64,000 nt of DNA from Neobacillus mesonae. GTDB taxonomy: Bacteria; Bacillota; Bacilli; Bacillales; Cytobacillaceae. The translations under genes and the position numbers were made by a program. Numbering within the stretch: the first letter of the stretch is position 1; the number at the start of each line of letters is the position of its first letter. The notes beneath the pieces were generated by a model. That model was not told the DNA's origin. It made no database searches and worked only from the letters and a program-made list of their open reading frames with translations. The stretch lies in NCBI RefSeq assembly GCF_023715155.1, contig NZ_JAMBNQ010000003.1, positions 1 through 64,000 on the forward strand. Reading direction: 5' to 3'. Positions 1-7,289 of this stretch are shown here, in pieces.

Positions 1-8
1 TGCACGAA

Positions 9-632
9 TCAACCGGTTACAGTAGCCAATCGCCTTGATTAGCTCCCGGAAGAGTTCGAAACAACCAGTTACAGTAGCCAATCGCCTTGATTAGCTCCCG
101 GAAGAGTTCGAAACAGCCAGTTACAGTCGCCAATCGCTTTGATTGTCTCCCGGAGGAGTTCGATATAACCAGTTACAGTAGCCAATCGCTTTGATTGTCT
201 CCCGGAAGAGTTCGATTTAACCAGTTACAGTAGCCAATCGTCTTGATTAGCTCCCGGAAGAGTTCGAAACAACCAGTTACAGTAGCCAATCGCCTAGATT
301 AGCTCCCGGAAGAGTTCGAAACAACCAGTTATAGTCGCCAATCGCCTTGATTGGCTCCCCGAGGTGCACGAATCAACCGGTTACAGTAGCCAATCGCCTT
401 GATTAGCTCCCGGAAGAGTTCGAAACAACCAGTTACAGTAGCCAATCGCCTTGATTAGCTCCCGGAAGAGTTCGAAACAGCCAGTTACAGTAGCCAATCG
501 CCTTGATTGGCTACCCGAGGTGCACGAATCAACCAGTTACAGTAGCCAATCGCCTAGATTGGTTCCCGGAAGAGTTCGAATGAACCAGTTACAGTAGCCA
601 ATCGCCTTGATTATCCCCGAGGTACAAGATTC
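9..632. repeat. Array of twelve 52-bp tandem repeats
   Basis: Twelve head-to-tail units of exactly 52 bp begin at 9, 61, 113, 165, 217, 269, 321, 373, 425, 477, 529 and 581. Each carries a core close to CCAATCGCCTTGATTGG, whose arms CCAATC/GATTGG form a short inverted repeat in several units and are imperfect in others. Units end in either an AGAGTTCGAA-type or a GGTGCACGAA-type variant, and the two alternate irregularly, which suggests unequal exchange. The unit length is not a multiple of three and no ORF crosses the array, so it is not coding. There are no spacers, so it is not CRISPR. The array starts at or before the window edge, so the real copy number may be higher. Confidence 0.95.
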
Positions 633-792
633 ACCCAATTTCAGCAGTCAATACAAAATGTGATTTATCATTAGAAGTTTCTAGTAAAAAACCTGCGAAT
701 TTGACCATTGATTTTAACGGTTAATTACTGGTTTCCCCCACATAGTAAACCCGTTAGGCTGACAGATACACGTTCTTATTTAAATGGTTTTG
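633..792. other. Intergenic region between repeat array and glpX
   Basis: About 160 bp of AT-rich sequence downstream of glpX. I see no ORF and no clear intrinsic terminator hairpin with a T-run. Confidence 0.5.
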
Positions 793-1764
793 CTAGAACT
801 TTGAAGATACAAATTGGGAGCTTTTAATAGTTCCGCCAGCAATCACAAGAGAATGGGTCTGCATTTTGCTATTTTCCAGTTCAATCACTCCTTTTAACAG
901 CAGACCATCTGTGATGCCTGTTGCGACAAAGAAACAGTCATCGGATTTCACAATCTCATCTATGGTGAATGATTTGTCGGGATGCGGGATTCCCATTTCT
1001 ATACAGCGGTTATATTCTGCCTCATTTTCAGGAATTAGTTTTCCTTGGAAATCTCCGCCTAAACATTTTAAGGCAGCAGCAGCGATTACACCTTCAGGGG
1101 CGCCGCCTGTTCCGACTAATAGATCAACATCAATCTCATCAAGGCCTGTTGCAATCGCACCGGTAATATCGACATCCGAGAATAGTCTCACCCGTGCTCC
1201 TGTCTGAATGACTTCCTGGATTAACCCTTCGTGGCGGGGACGGTCCTGTATCATGACGGTTAAATCTTTACAATCTTTTTCTAATGCTTTCGCAACGGAG
1301 TGAATGTTTTCTGTCAAGGAAGCATTGATATCAATACATCCTTTTGCTTTCGGACCGGCTGCAATTTTTTGCATATACATATCAGGGGCATGTAATAGGC
1401 TGCCTCTTTTCGCAACTGCAATGACGGCAAGTGAATTTTCCTGCCCCTTGGACATCAGTGTTGTGCCTTCTACAGGGTCTACCGCAATATCTACTTCGGG
1501 GCCATGACCTGTTCCGAGCCGTTCATTGATATAAAGCATGGGGGCTTCATCCATTTCACCCTCACCAATCACGACAACACCTGTCATATCAATTTGATTC
1601 ATGCGCTTTCTCATGGCTTCCGTTCCAGCACCGTCTGCTTCATTTTTATTAATCCGGCCAATCCATGGAAAAGATGCAGCAGCAGCCAGTTGAGATGCCT
1701 GCAAAAAGTCCATTATCAAATTGTGATTACATATATAGCTTTCTTCTTTATTAATCAGCTGCAT
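793..1764 (-). CDS. glpX: Class II fructose-1,6-bisphosphatase (GlpX family)
   Basis: This 323-aa protein is full length for GlpX. It has the acidic metal and phosphate motifs GEGEMDEAPML near residue 66 and DPVEGTT near 97, typical of lithium-sensitive class II FBPases of the inositol-phosphatase fold. The family hydrolyses fructose-1,6-bisphosphate in gluconeogenesis, and some members accept sedoheptulose-1,7-bisphosphate. The start is set by GGAGGAAC 5 nt upstream of ATG. An N-terminal GRINK replaces the more common GRGDK or GRGLK, a small deviation. It lies downstream of rpiB on the same strand, with a hairpin between them. Next to C4-sugar genes it may route triose phosphates back to hexose phosphate (inference). 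Confidence 0.9.
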   Translation of the reverse strand: MQLINKEESYICNHNLIMDFLQASQLAAAASFPWIGRINKNEADGAGTEAMRKRMNQIDMTGVVVIGEGEMDEAPMLYINERLGTGHGPEVDIAVDPVEGTTLMSKGQENSLAVIAVAKRGSLLHAPDMYMQKIAAGPKAKGCIDINASLTENIHSVAKALEKDCKDLTVMIQDRPRHEGLIQEVIQTGARVRLFSDVDITGAIATGLDEIDVDLLVGTGGAPEGVIAAAALKCLGGDFQGKLIPENEAEYNRCIEMGIPHPDKSFTIDEIVKSDDCFFVATGITDGLLLKGVIELENSKMQTHSLVIAGGTIKSSQFVSSKF

Positions 1765-1822
1765 ATCAAAGTTCCTCCAATTAGAAATTTTTCTTAAAAA
1801 AGGAAGTACATAGTTAAAAAAT

Positions 1823-1874
1823 ATGGTAAAAAGGCTGTTAAACTTGAAAACTGTTTAACTAGTCTTTTTACCAT
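1823..1874 (-). terminator. Long hairpin between rpiB and glpX
   Basis: The arms ATGGTAAAAAG and CTTTTTACCAT enclose a second inverted repeat GTTAAAC/GTTTAAC. On the minus strand it follows the rpiB stop and precedes glpX. It may act as a terminator or attenuator for rpiB with partial read-through into glpX. Confidence 0.6.
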
Positions 1875-1900
1875 TGTAAGAGTGCTATTGTGCTGCGGGA

Positions 1901-2362
1901 TTAGCAGCAAGAACCTTGCAGGTATTCTTTTTCTTTATCCATAATTTGTTGAATCTTTCTAGCAGAATTTCCGCCTTGGAAAGATACACTAAGATAAGTT
2001 TTCGCAATCTTTTTTGCTACCTCTGGTCCAATAACTTTTGATCCCATCGTAATAATTTGTGCATTGTTACTCAACTGTGCACGCTCTGCAGAATATTCAT
2101 CATGGCATTGAGCAGAACGAATATTTGGAATTTTGTTTGCAGCAATAGACATTCCAATACCTGTACCGCAGAAAAGAATTCCTCTTTCTACATTTCCTTC
2201 ATTAATATCGGTCGCGACTTTGAAAGCAACACCTGGATAATCCACAGCCTCTTCTGAATAACAGCCGTAATCCACAACCTCATGACCTAGTTCTTCAATA
2301 AACGCCTTAACTTCTTCCTTCAATTTAAATGCATTATGGTCACAACCAACACCAATTTTCAT
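1901..2362 (-). CDS. rpiB: RpiB/LacAB-family sugar-phosphate isomerase
   Basis: The 153-aa protein has the RpiB signature: N-terminal GCDHNAFKLK and active-site cysteine in LFCGTGIGMSIAANK, followed by the conserved Glu/Asp-rich SAQCHDEYSAERA region. The family interconverts ribose-5-P and ribulose-5-P. Homologues in erythritol/threitol pathways (EryI type) isomerise D-erythrulose-4-P to D-erythrose-4-P. An ATG 60 nt further upstream is in frame, but GAGGAAGTG sits 6 nt before the internal ATG at 2362, so that start is chosen. Its neighbours (TIM-like isomerase, PdxA2, DUF1537 kinases) make a C4-sugar substrate plausible. Ribose-5-P isomerase remains the default reading. Confidence 0.88.
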   Translation of the reverse strand: MKIGVGCDHNAFKLKEEVKAFIEELGHEVVDYGCYSEEAVDYPGVAFKVATDINEGNVERGILFCGTGIGMSIAANKIPNIRSAQCHDEYSAERAQLSNNAQIITMGSKVIGPEVAKKIAKTYLSVSFQGGNSARKIQQIMDKEKEYLQGSCC

Positions 2363-2416
2363 GAAGATCACTTCCTCTATTTGATTTATTTCCATTTTTT
2401 CATTTATTTTCGTTTT

Positions 2417-2509
2417 TGTCAATTACTTTCGTGTTTATTTTGTTATTTGAAAGCAATTGAAATAAAACAGAGGATACTAATTGACAAAATTCGAAAAAAA
2501 ACATACTAT
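2417..2509. promoter_or_regulatory. Divergent promoters of rpiB and pdxA2
   Basis: On the plus strand TTGACA (2481-2486), a 17-bp spacer and TACTAT (2504-2509) form a good sigma-A promoter for the PdxA2 gene. On the minus strand TTGACA (complement of 2417-2422) lies upstream of rpiB. Both -35 boxes sit in the same context, AATTGACAAAA then CGAAAA within 1-2 nt, which looks like a shared regulator site. A DeoR-type factor encoded nearby is a candidate (inference). Confidence 0.6.
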
Positions 2510-2537
2510 TAAACTATAAAATTCATTGAAATGTTAT

Positions 2538-2566
2538 AAAGAAAGCGAATATCGTGTGCTTTCTTT
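2538..2566 (+). promoter_or_regulatory. Inverted repeat in the pdxA2 5' leader
   Basis: A perfect 9-bp inverted repeat AAAGAAAGC/GCTTTCTTT with an 11-nt loop lies downstream of the predicted start point and about 60 bp before the PdxA2 start codon. It could be an operator or a leader hairpin. It has no following T-run, so it is not an intrinsic terminator. Confidence 0.45.
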
Positions 2567-2625
2567 CGATAACGCATGAATAGGCATTTTCTTAGAGATA
2601 CTTAATGATAAAAGGAGCGGAAAGC

Positions 2626-3651
2626 ATGACAACTATTAAAAAACCGATTGTTGCGATTACAATTGGTGATCCTGCAGGGATTGGTCCTGAAATCACCGTT
2701 GAAACAATGATGAACGAAAAAGTATATGAAGAAAGCAATCCTTTTCTTATTGGATCAGTAGATATAGTGAAACGTGCAATGAAAGTTAGAAATTGCGATT
2801 TTGCAGTAAATAAAATCAACAAGCCGTCAGAAGGCAAGTACCAATATGGAACAATCGATGTGTTGGAAACAGGCGATTATGACTGTGGCAGCATCGAATA
2901 TGGCAAGGTGCAGAAATTAGCCGGTGAAATGGCCTATGATTATGTCAAAAAATCAATCGAGCTTGGATTAAATAAGGAAATTGATGTAGTTGCCACTGCG
3001 CCAATTCATAAAGAGGCCATTAAGCTTGCAGGCTGCCCGCAGCCAGGCCACACTGAAATTTATGGGGAATTAACTCATTCAGATTATGCTCTTACCATGT
3101 TTAACTGCCATAATTTAAAAGTATTCTTTGTCAGCCGTCATAAATCTCTAAAAGATGCGATTGACTATGCCGATAAGGAAAGAGTATTGGATTGTGTGAA
3201 GCAGATTCATAATGAAATGACGGGTATTGGATTAAAGAATCCAAAAATTGCCGTGGCTGCATTAAACCCGCATGCTTCTGATAATGGTCTTTTTGGTACA
3301 GAGGAAGCCGATGAACTTATTCCAGCAGTTAAAGCGGCTCAAGAACAAGGCATGAATGCCGTTGGGCCGGTTCCGGCAGATTCCGTCTTCTTCTTAGGCT
3401 TAAAAGGTAATTATGACGCCATTTTATCTCTATACCATGACCAAGGACATATTGCATGTAAGACGTATGATTTTGAAAAATCCATTACCATTACATGGGG
3501 ACTTCCATTCATGAGAAGCTCAGTCGATCATGGAACTGCCTTTGACATTGCTGGAAAAGGAATCGCAGGTTCTGTCAGTATGCTTGAAGCTACACTGGTA
3601 GCCATTGATTATTGGAAGATGAAACAAAAAGCATTAGTAGAACAAGCTTAA
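2626..3651 (+). CDS. pdxA2: PdxA2-like 4-phospho-tetronate dehydrogenase
   Basis: The 341-aa protein belongs to the PdxA family, with N-terminal GDPAGIGPEI, metal-ligand histidines in PGHTEIYGE and YHDQGH, and the C-terminal VDHGTAFDIAGKG motif. True PdxA oxidises 4-phospho-hydroxy-threonine for vitamin B6 synthesis. PdxA2 paralogues beside DUF1537 kinases oxidise D-threonate-4-P or D-erythronate-4-P, which decarboxylate to DHAP. The adjacent DUF1537 kinase favours PdxA2. An upstream in-frame ATG at 2605 is rejected because AAAGGAG lies correctly spaced before the ATG at 2626. It should act after the kinase at 3950, in the cytoplasm. Confidence 0.85.
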   Translation: MTTIKKPIVAITIGDPAGIGPEITVETMMNEKVYEESNPFLIGSVDIVKRAMKVRNCDFAVNKINKPSEGKYQYGTIDVLETGDYDCGSIEYGKVQKLAGEMAYDYVKKSIELGLNKEIDVVATAPIHKEAIKLAGCPQPGHTEIYGELTHSDYALTMFNCHNLKVFFVSRHKSLKDAIDYADKERVLDCVKQIHNEMTGIGLKNPKIAVAALNPHASDNGLFGTEEADELIPAVKAAQEQGMNAVGPVPADSVFFLGLKGNYDAILSLYHDQGHIACKTYDFEKSITITWGLPFMRSSVDHGTAFDIAGKGIAGSVSMLEATLVAIDYWKMKQKALVEQA

Positions 3652-3716
3652 CAAGCGGAAGTGCTTTGAGATATTTCGAAAGTGCAAGATATAATTCTGA
3701 TTAAATTAGAAAAACC

Positions 3717-3755
3717 GGAGCAGAAAACAAACGTTCTTTCTGCTCCTTTCTCTAT
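3717..3755 (+). terminator. Intrinsic terminator after pdxA2
   Basis: GGAGCAGAAA pairs with TTTCTGCTCC and is followed by TTTCTCT. It lies 65 bp after the stop codon. Confidence 0.7.
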
Positions 3756-3759
3756 ACGA

Positions 3760-3916
3760 TATGAATGTATAAGTTTTGACTTCGAGAATTATCCAGCGCA
3801 AGCAGCCCAGCCCCTCGATGGTCTACAGCTACTCCTGAATTGAAGGCAAAGAACGTCTATTCTATTCAGGAGCGTCTTATGCTATGCCTGAGGCTGACCA
3901 AGGCGCTTACGCTTTT
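3760..3916. repeat. Dispersed ~155-bp repeat, copy A
   Basis: The segment is closely similar to the reverse complement of 40366-40530. Shared landmarks are CCAGCGCAAGCAGCCCAGCC, CTCGATGGTCTACAGC, ATTCAGGAGCGTCTTATGC and a terminal AAGGCGCTTACGCTTTT. It sits between pdxA2 and the DUF1537 kinase and so separates two genes that are probably functionally linked. It is non-coding. It resembles the small dispersed intergenic repeats of Bacillaceae genomes and encodes no transposase. Confidence 0.85.
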
Positions 3917-3949
3917 CTAATAGAAATTGCTTAGAAACGAGGGAAAGAA

Positions 3950-5308
3950 ATGTGTAAGCTCGGTATTGTGGCAGATGATTTGACCGGAGCTACGACTGTC
4001 GGTGTTTTATTAGCGAGGGCCGGAATTTCTGCAGCTGCCTTTTTTGACGAAAAATCATTGGATAGCGATGCAGAGCATAAGGCTTTAGTCATCAGCACTG
4101 ACAGCAGGGCATTAAAGAAAGAGGAAGCACAGCCGAAGGTGAAATCGGCAGTAAGGGCCTTAAAAGAAAAAGGGGCTGTCTATTTTTCAAAAAGAGTGGA
4201 TACAACCTTAAGGGGCGGAATTGGCTATGAAGTGGATGCCATGCTTGAAGAATTAGCACCGGATACGATGGCAGTCGTAGTCCCATCCATGCCGCAGTCA
4301 AAACGAATAGTTGTTGGGGGATATTCCATTATTGATGGAACAGCCCTGTCAAAAACACCTGTTGCACAAGATGTGAGAACACCTGTTACTGAATCATATG
4401 TCCCTGCTTTAATGGCACAGCAGACAGAGCATCCAATCGGTTTTGTCCCGCTTTCCGCATTGCTTGCTGGAAAAGAGTCAGTAAAACAGTGCTTGCAGCA
4501 GGAAAGAGAAAAAGGGGCTAAATACATTATTGCCGATGCCATTACAACTGAAGATGTAGAAATGATTGCAGAGGCTGTGACAAAGCTTGAGTGGAATGTG
4601 TTAGCTGTTGATCCGGGGCCATTTACAGAAAAACTTGCCATTGCCAAGGGATTTAAAGCTGAAAGCCATGAGTTAAGCAGCGGGGGAATTTCCGAATCTG
4701 AAATGAATGGTATGGTTTTAGTTGTAGCGGGAAGCGCAACTCCAGTGACGAAAGTACAAATGAAAACGTTGTCTGAAAAAAACTGGGCAAGTAAAGTACC
4801 GGTTTCTGCAAAAGATTTGATAGATGTAACCAAGACGGCACCATCTGAAATTGGACGGGCAGCAGCAGCAACATTAAAAATGATACAGAGTCGGAAACAC
4901 AATGTTGTATTATTGGAAACCTCTCTGACAGGAGATGTCCTCAATTTAGCAGAAAAAGAGAAGGAATTAGGATTGGCTCCTGGAGAAGCAGCTGGAAATA
5001 TCAATAAAGGTTTAGGCGGAATTGTCGCACAGGTATTGAGTGAAGAACTGGACTATATAAAGGGAATCTATATGACAGGCGGCGATACGATGGTAAATGT
5101 CCTTCAAGTGCTAGGGGCAAAAGGGATCGAACTGGTTGACTATGTCATTCCACAGGCAGATCTTGGCCGGATTATCGGCGGTAAGTTTGATGGACTTGTT
5201 GTTGTTGGAAAGGGCGGGTTAACAGGTTCAAATGATACAGCTGTTTCAATTGTGAAAAGAATCTTTGAGGAATCTGCCAGCCCTTGTCCGGGAGCCATAA
5301 CCGTTTAA
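3950..5308 (+). CDS. dtnK: Four-carbon acid sugar kinase (DUF1537/DtnK family)
   Basis: The 452-aa protein has the DUF1537 N-terminal motif ADDLTGA, the substrate-loop motif KRVDTTLRG near residue 80 and a C-terminal nucleotide-binding domain with TGGDTMVNVL near 375. Characterised relatives phosphorylate D-threonate, D-erythronate or 3-oxo-tetronate at O4. Next to PdxA2 the expected route is D-threonate (or D-erythronate) to the 4-phosphate, then DHAP plus CO2. The ATG at 3950 follows GAGGGAAAG. The gene is separated from pdxA2 by a terminator and a dispersed repeat, so it may have its own promoter, although none is obvious. The exact acid sugar cannot be read from sequence. Confidence 0.85.
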   Translation: MCKLGIVADDLTGATTVGVLLARAGISAAAFFDEKSLDSDAEHKALVISTDSRALKKEEAQPKVKSAVRALKEKGAVYFSKRVDTTLRGGIGYEVDAMLEELAPDTMAVVVPSMPQSKRIVVGGYSIIDGTALSKTPVAQDVRTPVTESYVPALMAQQTEHPIGFVPLSALLAGKESVKQCLQQEREKGAKYIIADAITTEDVEMIAEAVTKLEWNVLAVDPGPFTEKLAIAKGFKAESHELSSGGISESEMNGMVLVVAGSATPVTKVQMKTLSEKNWASKVPVSAKDLIDVTKTAPSEIGRAAAATLKMIQSRKHNVVLLETSLTGDVLNLAEKEKELGLAPGEAAGNINKGLGGIVAQVLSEELDYIKGIYMTGGDTMVNVLQVLGAKGIELVDYVIPQADLGRIIGGKFDGLVVVGKGGLTGSNDTAVSIVKRIFEESASPCPGAITV

Positions 5309-5318
5309 AGGCATTTAT

Positions 5319-5358
5319 AAAAAGCTGCTGTTTCTTGATTTCAAACAGCAGCTTTTTT
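5319..5358. terminator. Bidirectional terminator between DUF1537 kinase and TIM-like gene
   Basis: The arms AAAAAGCTGCTGTTT and AAACAGCAGCTTTTTT have A- and T-runs on both sides and sit between two convergent genes. Confidence 0.9.
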
Positions 5359-5364
5359 GTATAT

Positions 5365-6138
5365 CTAACGTTTAAGCAATTGTTCAATGTCATGCAGAAT
5401 AGGTTCGAATTTTTGCAAATCCCATGCGGAACGGCCGATGAACAATCCGTTTACATTCTTGCCTTCTAAGTAACCAATGGCATTGCCGCGATTGACACTG
5501 CCGCCAAAGAGGATGGGGATGTCTTTTCCTTCCTCTTCAAAAAGTTCGATTAATACATTCCGAATATGGTTATGCATCACATGTACATAATCCGAAGGAG
5601 CTTCCGTACCGCCGGCTCCAATGGCCCAGACTGGTTCATAAGCAATCAGCACCTTGTTAACCTGTTCTTTGGTGACATTTTTTAAGCCAATTTTTAACTG
5701 AATGGAAAGGGATTCTTTGCTGATGCCCATTTCTTTATCTTCCAGCTTTTCTCCGATACAGAGAAGCGGGATAAACTCTTTATTCAAGGCAGCAAGAACT
5801 TTCTTATTGAGGTCTTGATCATTTTCATTATAGTATTGCCGTCTTTCGGAATGGCCCAATTCAATTATATCAATGCCGATTTCCTTTAGCATAGAAGGAG
5901 AGATTTCACCAGTATACGGCCCCTCGTCATCCCAGTGCATATTTTGGGCACCTAATAGAATACGGGAGGAATCTACTTCTTGCCTTAAGGGAATGAGGGA
6001 AGTATAGGAAGGAATAATAAAAAGCTGAATCCTTTTGTCAAGGTTATGAGCTATATCGTTTAATGTCTGACAATATGCTTTACCTTGTTCAATGGTTTTA
6101 TACATTTTCCAGTTTGTTCCGATAAAAACTTTATCCAT
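5365..6138 (-). CDS. Triosephosphate-isomerase-family sugar-phosphate isomerase
   Basis: The 257-aa TIM-barrel protein keeps the TIM catalytic residues: Asn-Lys in GTNWKM, His in LGHSERR and Glu in AYEPVWAIG. The phosphate loop FGGSV is present, but the last loop reads FIGRSAWD where housekeeping TpiA has a VGGAS-type sequence. From general knowledge, TIM paralogues in erythritol/threitol pathways (LerI/EryH type) interconvert L-erythrulose-1-P and D-erythrulose-4-P. The gene stands alone rather than in a gap-pgk-tpi-pgm operon and lies near an RpiB homologue, which supports such a role. Ordinary DHAP/G3P isomerisation is still possible. Its promoter is TTGACA-18-TAGAAT on the minus strand. 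Confidence 0.82.
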   Translation of the reverse strand: MDKVFIGTNWKMYKTIEQGKAYCQTLNDIAHNLDKRIQLFIIPSYTSLIPLRQEVDSSRILLGAQNMHWDDEGPYTGEISPSMLKEIGIDIIELGHSERRQYYNENDQDLNKKVLAALNKEFIPLLCIGEKLEDKEMGISKESLSIQLKIGLKNVTKEQVNKVLIAYEPVWAIGAGGTEAPSDYVHVMHNHIRNVLIELFEEEGKDIPILFGGSVNRGNAIGYLEGKNVNGLFIGRSAWDLQKFEPILHDIEQLLKR

Positions 6139-6188
6139 TTTGCCACCAACTTTTATGCTATTTTTTAAAACTATTGTATATTATTATA

Positions 6189-6231
6189 ATTCTATCTTTT
6201 GCTATTGATATCTGTCAAATATTAATATAAT
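6189..6231. promoter_or_regulatory. Overlapping divergent promoters of the TIM-like gene and deoR
   Basis: On the minus strand TTGACA (complement of 6213-6218) is separated by 18 bp from TAGAAT (complement of 6189-6194). On the plus strand TTGATA (6205-6210) is separated by 15 bp from TATAAT (6226-6231). The two -35 boxes form the inverted repeat TTGATATCTGTCAA, so one regulator bound here could control both directions. Confidence 0.6.
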
Positions 6232-6250
6232 TAAAGAAAAGGGAAAATAA

Positions 6251-6394
6251 ATGAAAGAAAAGAACCCAACCAATTTAAAAGGTAAAGATGAATTTTATGA
6301 AAAAAAGGACTTTTTAACTCTTTTCTTATATAATATGATTGGACTTATACTTTATATAAAAAAAAGAATAATTCATAAATATGAAAGAAGATGA
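6251..6394 (+). CDS. Putative 47-aa membrane peptide upstream of deoR
   Basis: The ORF starts at ATG after AAAAGGGAA and ends 12 bp before the deoR start, in the deoR ribosome-binding region. The product is charged at the N-terminus, has one hydrophobic stretch (LTLFLYNMIGLILYI) near residues 22-36 and ends in KKRIIHKYERR, so a single-pass membrane peptide is possible. It matches no family I recognise. It may be a leader peptide coupled to deoR translation or may be spurious; the good ribosome binding site and the promoter just upstream favour expression. Confidence 0.4.
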   Translation: MKEKNPTNLKGKDEFYEKKDFLTLFLYNMIGLILYIKKRIIHKYERR

Positions 6395-6406
6395 AAGGGT
6401 GAGATT

Positions 6407-7180
6407 ATGTTCGCTGACCAACGCAGAAATATGATTCTTGAAATGCTTACGGAAAAGGGAACTGTGACGGTAAATGAATTGACCGATTTATTGAATATTT
6501 CTGCTGCCACTATTCGCTCTGATTTAAATCAGATGGAGAAAAATGGGCTTTTGATCCGAACTCATGGAGGAGCCATGGTGAAGGATGAAGATTCTGATAC
6601 AGTAGATAAAAAGTATGAAATCCGTGAAAAGAAGTTCCGAGCTGAAAAACAGCGAATTGGCTATAAAGCCTTTCAATTTATTCAGGAGGGCCAATGTATT
6701 GTTTTGGATGCCAGTACTACTTGCTTTGAACTCGCAAAATATGTAAGAGACAGCAAAATGAGACTGACGGTTGTCACAAGCGGGATTGCTACTGCAGCGA
6801 TGCTCAAGGAAAACCCTTATTTGACGGTCATTATTATCGGGGGGATTGTCCGCAATTCATCTAATTCGGTTGAAGGGCTTCTTGGAGAAGAGCTTTTGAA
6901 AAAAATCAATATTGACCTGCTGTTTACCTCGGCACATGCTTTTAACACAAGAGACGGGTTATCTGATTTCAGCTTATATGAAGTAGAATTAAAAAAGGTC
7001 ATGGTTTCCGTTTCCGATAAGGTTATTGCCCTGCTTGACCACAGTAAAATCAATAAAAGCTCGATTGCCACATTTGCCCGTCCAAGTGAGATCGACCTTT
7101 TCATCACAGACCAGCCTGTATCGGATGAAGTAAGTGATTATTTCAGGAAAAATTCAATTCAATTAGAAATTGCAGAATAA
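6407..7180 (+). CDS. DeoR-family transcriptional regulator
   Basis: The 257-aa protein has an N-terminal winged helix-turn-helix at residues 5-57 (typical LLNISAATIRSDLNQME recognition helix and RTHGG wing). A DeoRC sugar-phosphate sensor domain follows from about residue 75, with DASTTCFELAKYV and EGLLGEELL. DeoR proteins are usually repressors relieved by a phosphorylated sugar intermediate. The start is supported by AAGGGTGAG. Divergent from the TIM-like isomerase and close to pdxA2/dtnK, it most likely controls this C4/sugar-phosphate cluster. Confidence 0.9.
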   Translation: MFADQRRNMILEMLTEKGTVTVNELTDLLNISAATIRSDLNQMEKNGLLIRTHGGAMVKDEDSDTVDKKYEIREKKFRAEKQRIGYKAFQFIQEGQCIVLDASTTCFELAKYVRDSKMRLTVVTSGIATAAMLKENPYLTVIIIGGIVRNSSNSVEGLLGEELLKKINIDLLFTSAHAFNTRDGLSDFSLYEVELKKVMVSVSDKVIALLDHSKINKSSIATFARPSEIDLFITDQPVSDEVSDYFRKNSIQLEIAE

Positions 7181-7245
7181 TCTTGAATTGTTTAAATTCC
7201 GTTTCAACTAATCACGGGAAAAAGTAATTGAAAGCGTAACCAAGG

Positions 7246-7285
7246 AAAAGACTGACCTGGGACTAAATCCTGGGTCAGTCTTTTT
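7246..7285. terminator. Bidirectional terminator between deoR and DUF1537 kinase 2
   Basis: AAAAGACTGAC pairs with GTCAGTCTTTT, with a T-run on the plus strand and an A-run on the other side. It lies between convergent genes. Confidence 0.85.
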
Positions 7286-7289
7286 GAAC

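Noticed and set aside
9-632. CRISPR array
   Set aside because: Units are contiguous 52-bp repeats with no unique spacers and no cas genes nearby.
4225-5004. 259-aa minus-strand ORF inside the DUF1537 kinase gene
   Set aside because: Antisense shadow of a clearly conserved gene with Ser/Thr-rich low-complexity translation.
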